DNA of 34,028 nt. Source: an uncultured bacterium. GTDB taxonomy: Bacteria; Hydrothermota; Hydrothermia; UBA1063; CAJXJZ01. Below, in pieces: positions 33,992 through 34,028 of this stretch (position 1 is the stretch's first letter; each line of letters opens with the position of its first letter). A program made the translations under genes and the position numbers. The stretch is from assembly GCA_913055745.1 (NCBI GenBank), contig CAJXJZ010000015.1, positions 1-34,028 on the forward strand, written 5' to 3'. The notes below the pieces were generated by a model. That model made no database searches and was not told the DNA's origin. It worked only from the letters and a program-made list of their open reading frames with translations.

Positions 33992-34028
33992 GGTATAAAA
34001 ATTAAAAAATTAAAATTTGCAAAGATTA

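Noticed and set aside
33992-34028. Possible downstream gene or terminator at the window end
   Set aside because: Only 37 AT-rich bases remain; no hairpin, ribosome site or start codon can be supported.

Overview
The window comes from an AT-rich bacterial genome with very tight gene packing; there is no gene-free stretch longer than about 160 bases. It carries Bacteria-type housekeeping genes (holA, coaE, ychF, folD, dxs), sigma70-like promoters, a complete Rnf complex, a large secreted protein with a type-IX-secretion-style C-terminal domain, and a methanogen-like Hdr/MvhD gene set. Together these suggest an anaerobic, probably diderm bacterium from a poorly sampled lineage near the Bacteroidota/Fibrobacterota or the WOR-3/Hydrothermae-like candidate phyla. 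The phylum is an inference; no rRNA is present.

Layout. 1-162: palindromic repeat-like hairpins. 163-3393 (minus): holA, a TPR protein and coaE in one overlapping operon. 3509-4940 (plus): promoter, tRNA-Glu(TTC) and an unknown membrane-anchored protein starting 9 bases after the tRNA. 4929-9119 (minus): folD, a divergent ychF and a B12-type radical SAM/DUF2344 fusion. 9226-13833 (plus): a ~1535-residue secreted multidomain protein, closed by a strong terminator. 13958-19180 (plus): rnfCDGEAB plus an RseC-like gene. 19299-23908 (plus): dxs, mcsA, an mcsB homologue and hutI. 23999-33991 (plus): an eight-gene redox operon, hdrC-hdrB-hdrA-[Fer2/HdrC-like]-[fumarate reductase flavoprotein]-[tandem HdrA-like]-mvhD-[FrhB/FdhB-like].

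The best candidate for an undescribed system is the last operon. It has a full HdrABC core with both CCG motifs of HdrB, MvhD, an F420-hydrogenase/formate-dehydrogenase beta-like protein, and a fumarate-reductase-type flavoprotein that keeps the substrate-binding His/Arg set but has no membrane anchor and no [3Fe-4S] motif. This looks like a soluble flavin-bifurcating (or confurcating) complex in which C4-dicarboxylate or thiol/disulfide chemistry is coupled to ferredoxin. The adjacent Rnf complex would link the ferredoxin pool to NAD and an ion gradient.

Several homologues have lost active-site residues: McsB lacks three catalytic positions, FolD lacks the cyclohydrolase Lys and Gln, RnfB appears to have lost exactly one ferredoxin cluster, and the second HdrA-like protein has two degenerate Rossmann motifs. 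Two minus-strand operons (holA, folD) have promoters placed so that the start codon is the predicted +1 base, implying leaderless mRNAs, and no minus-strand gene here has a Shine-Dalgarno sequence although most plus-strand operon genes do.
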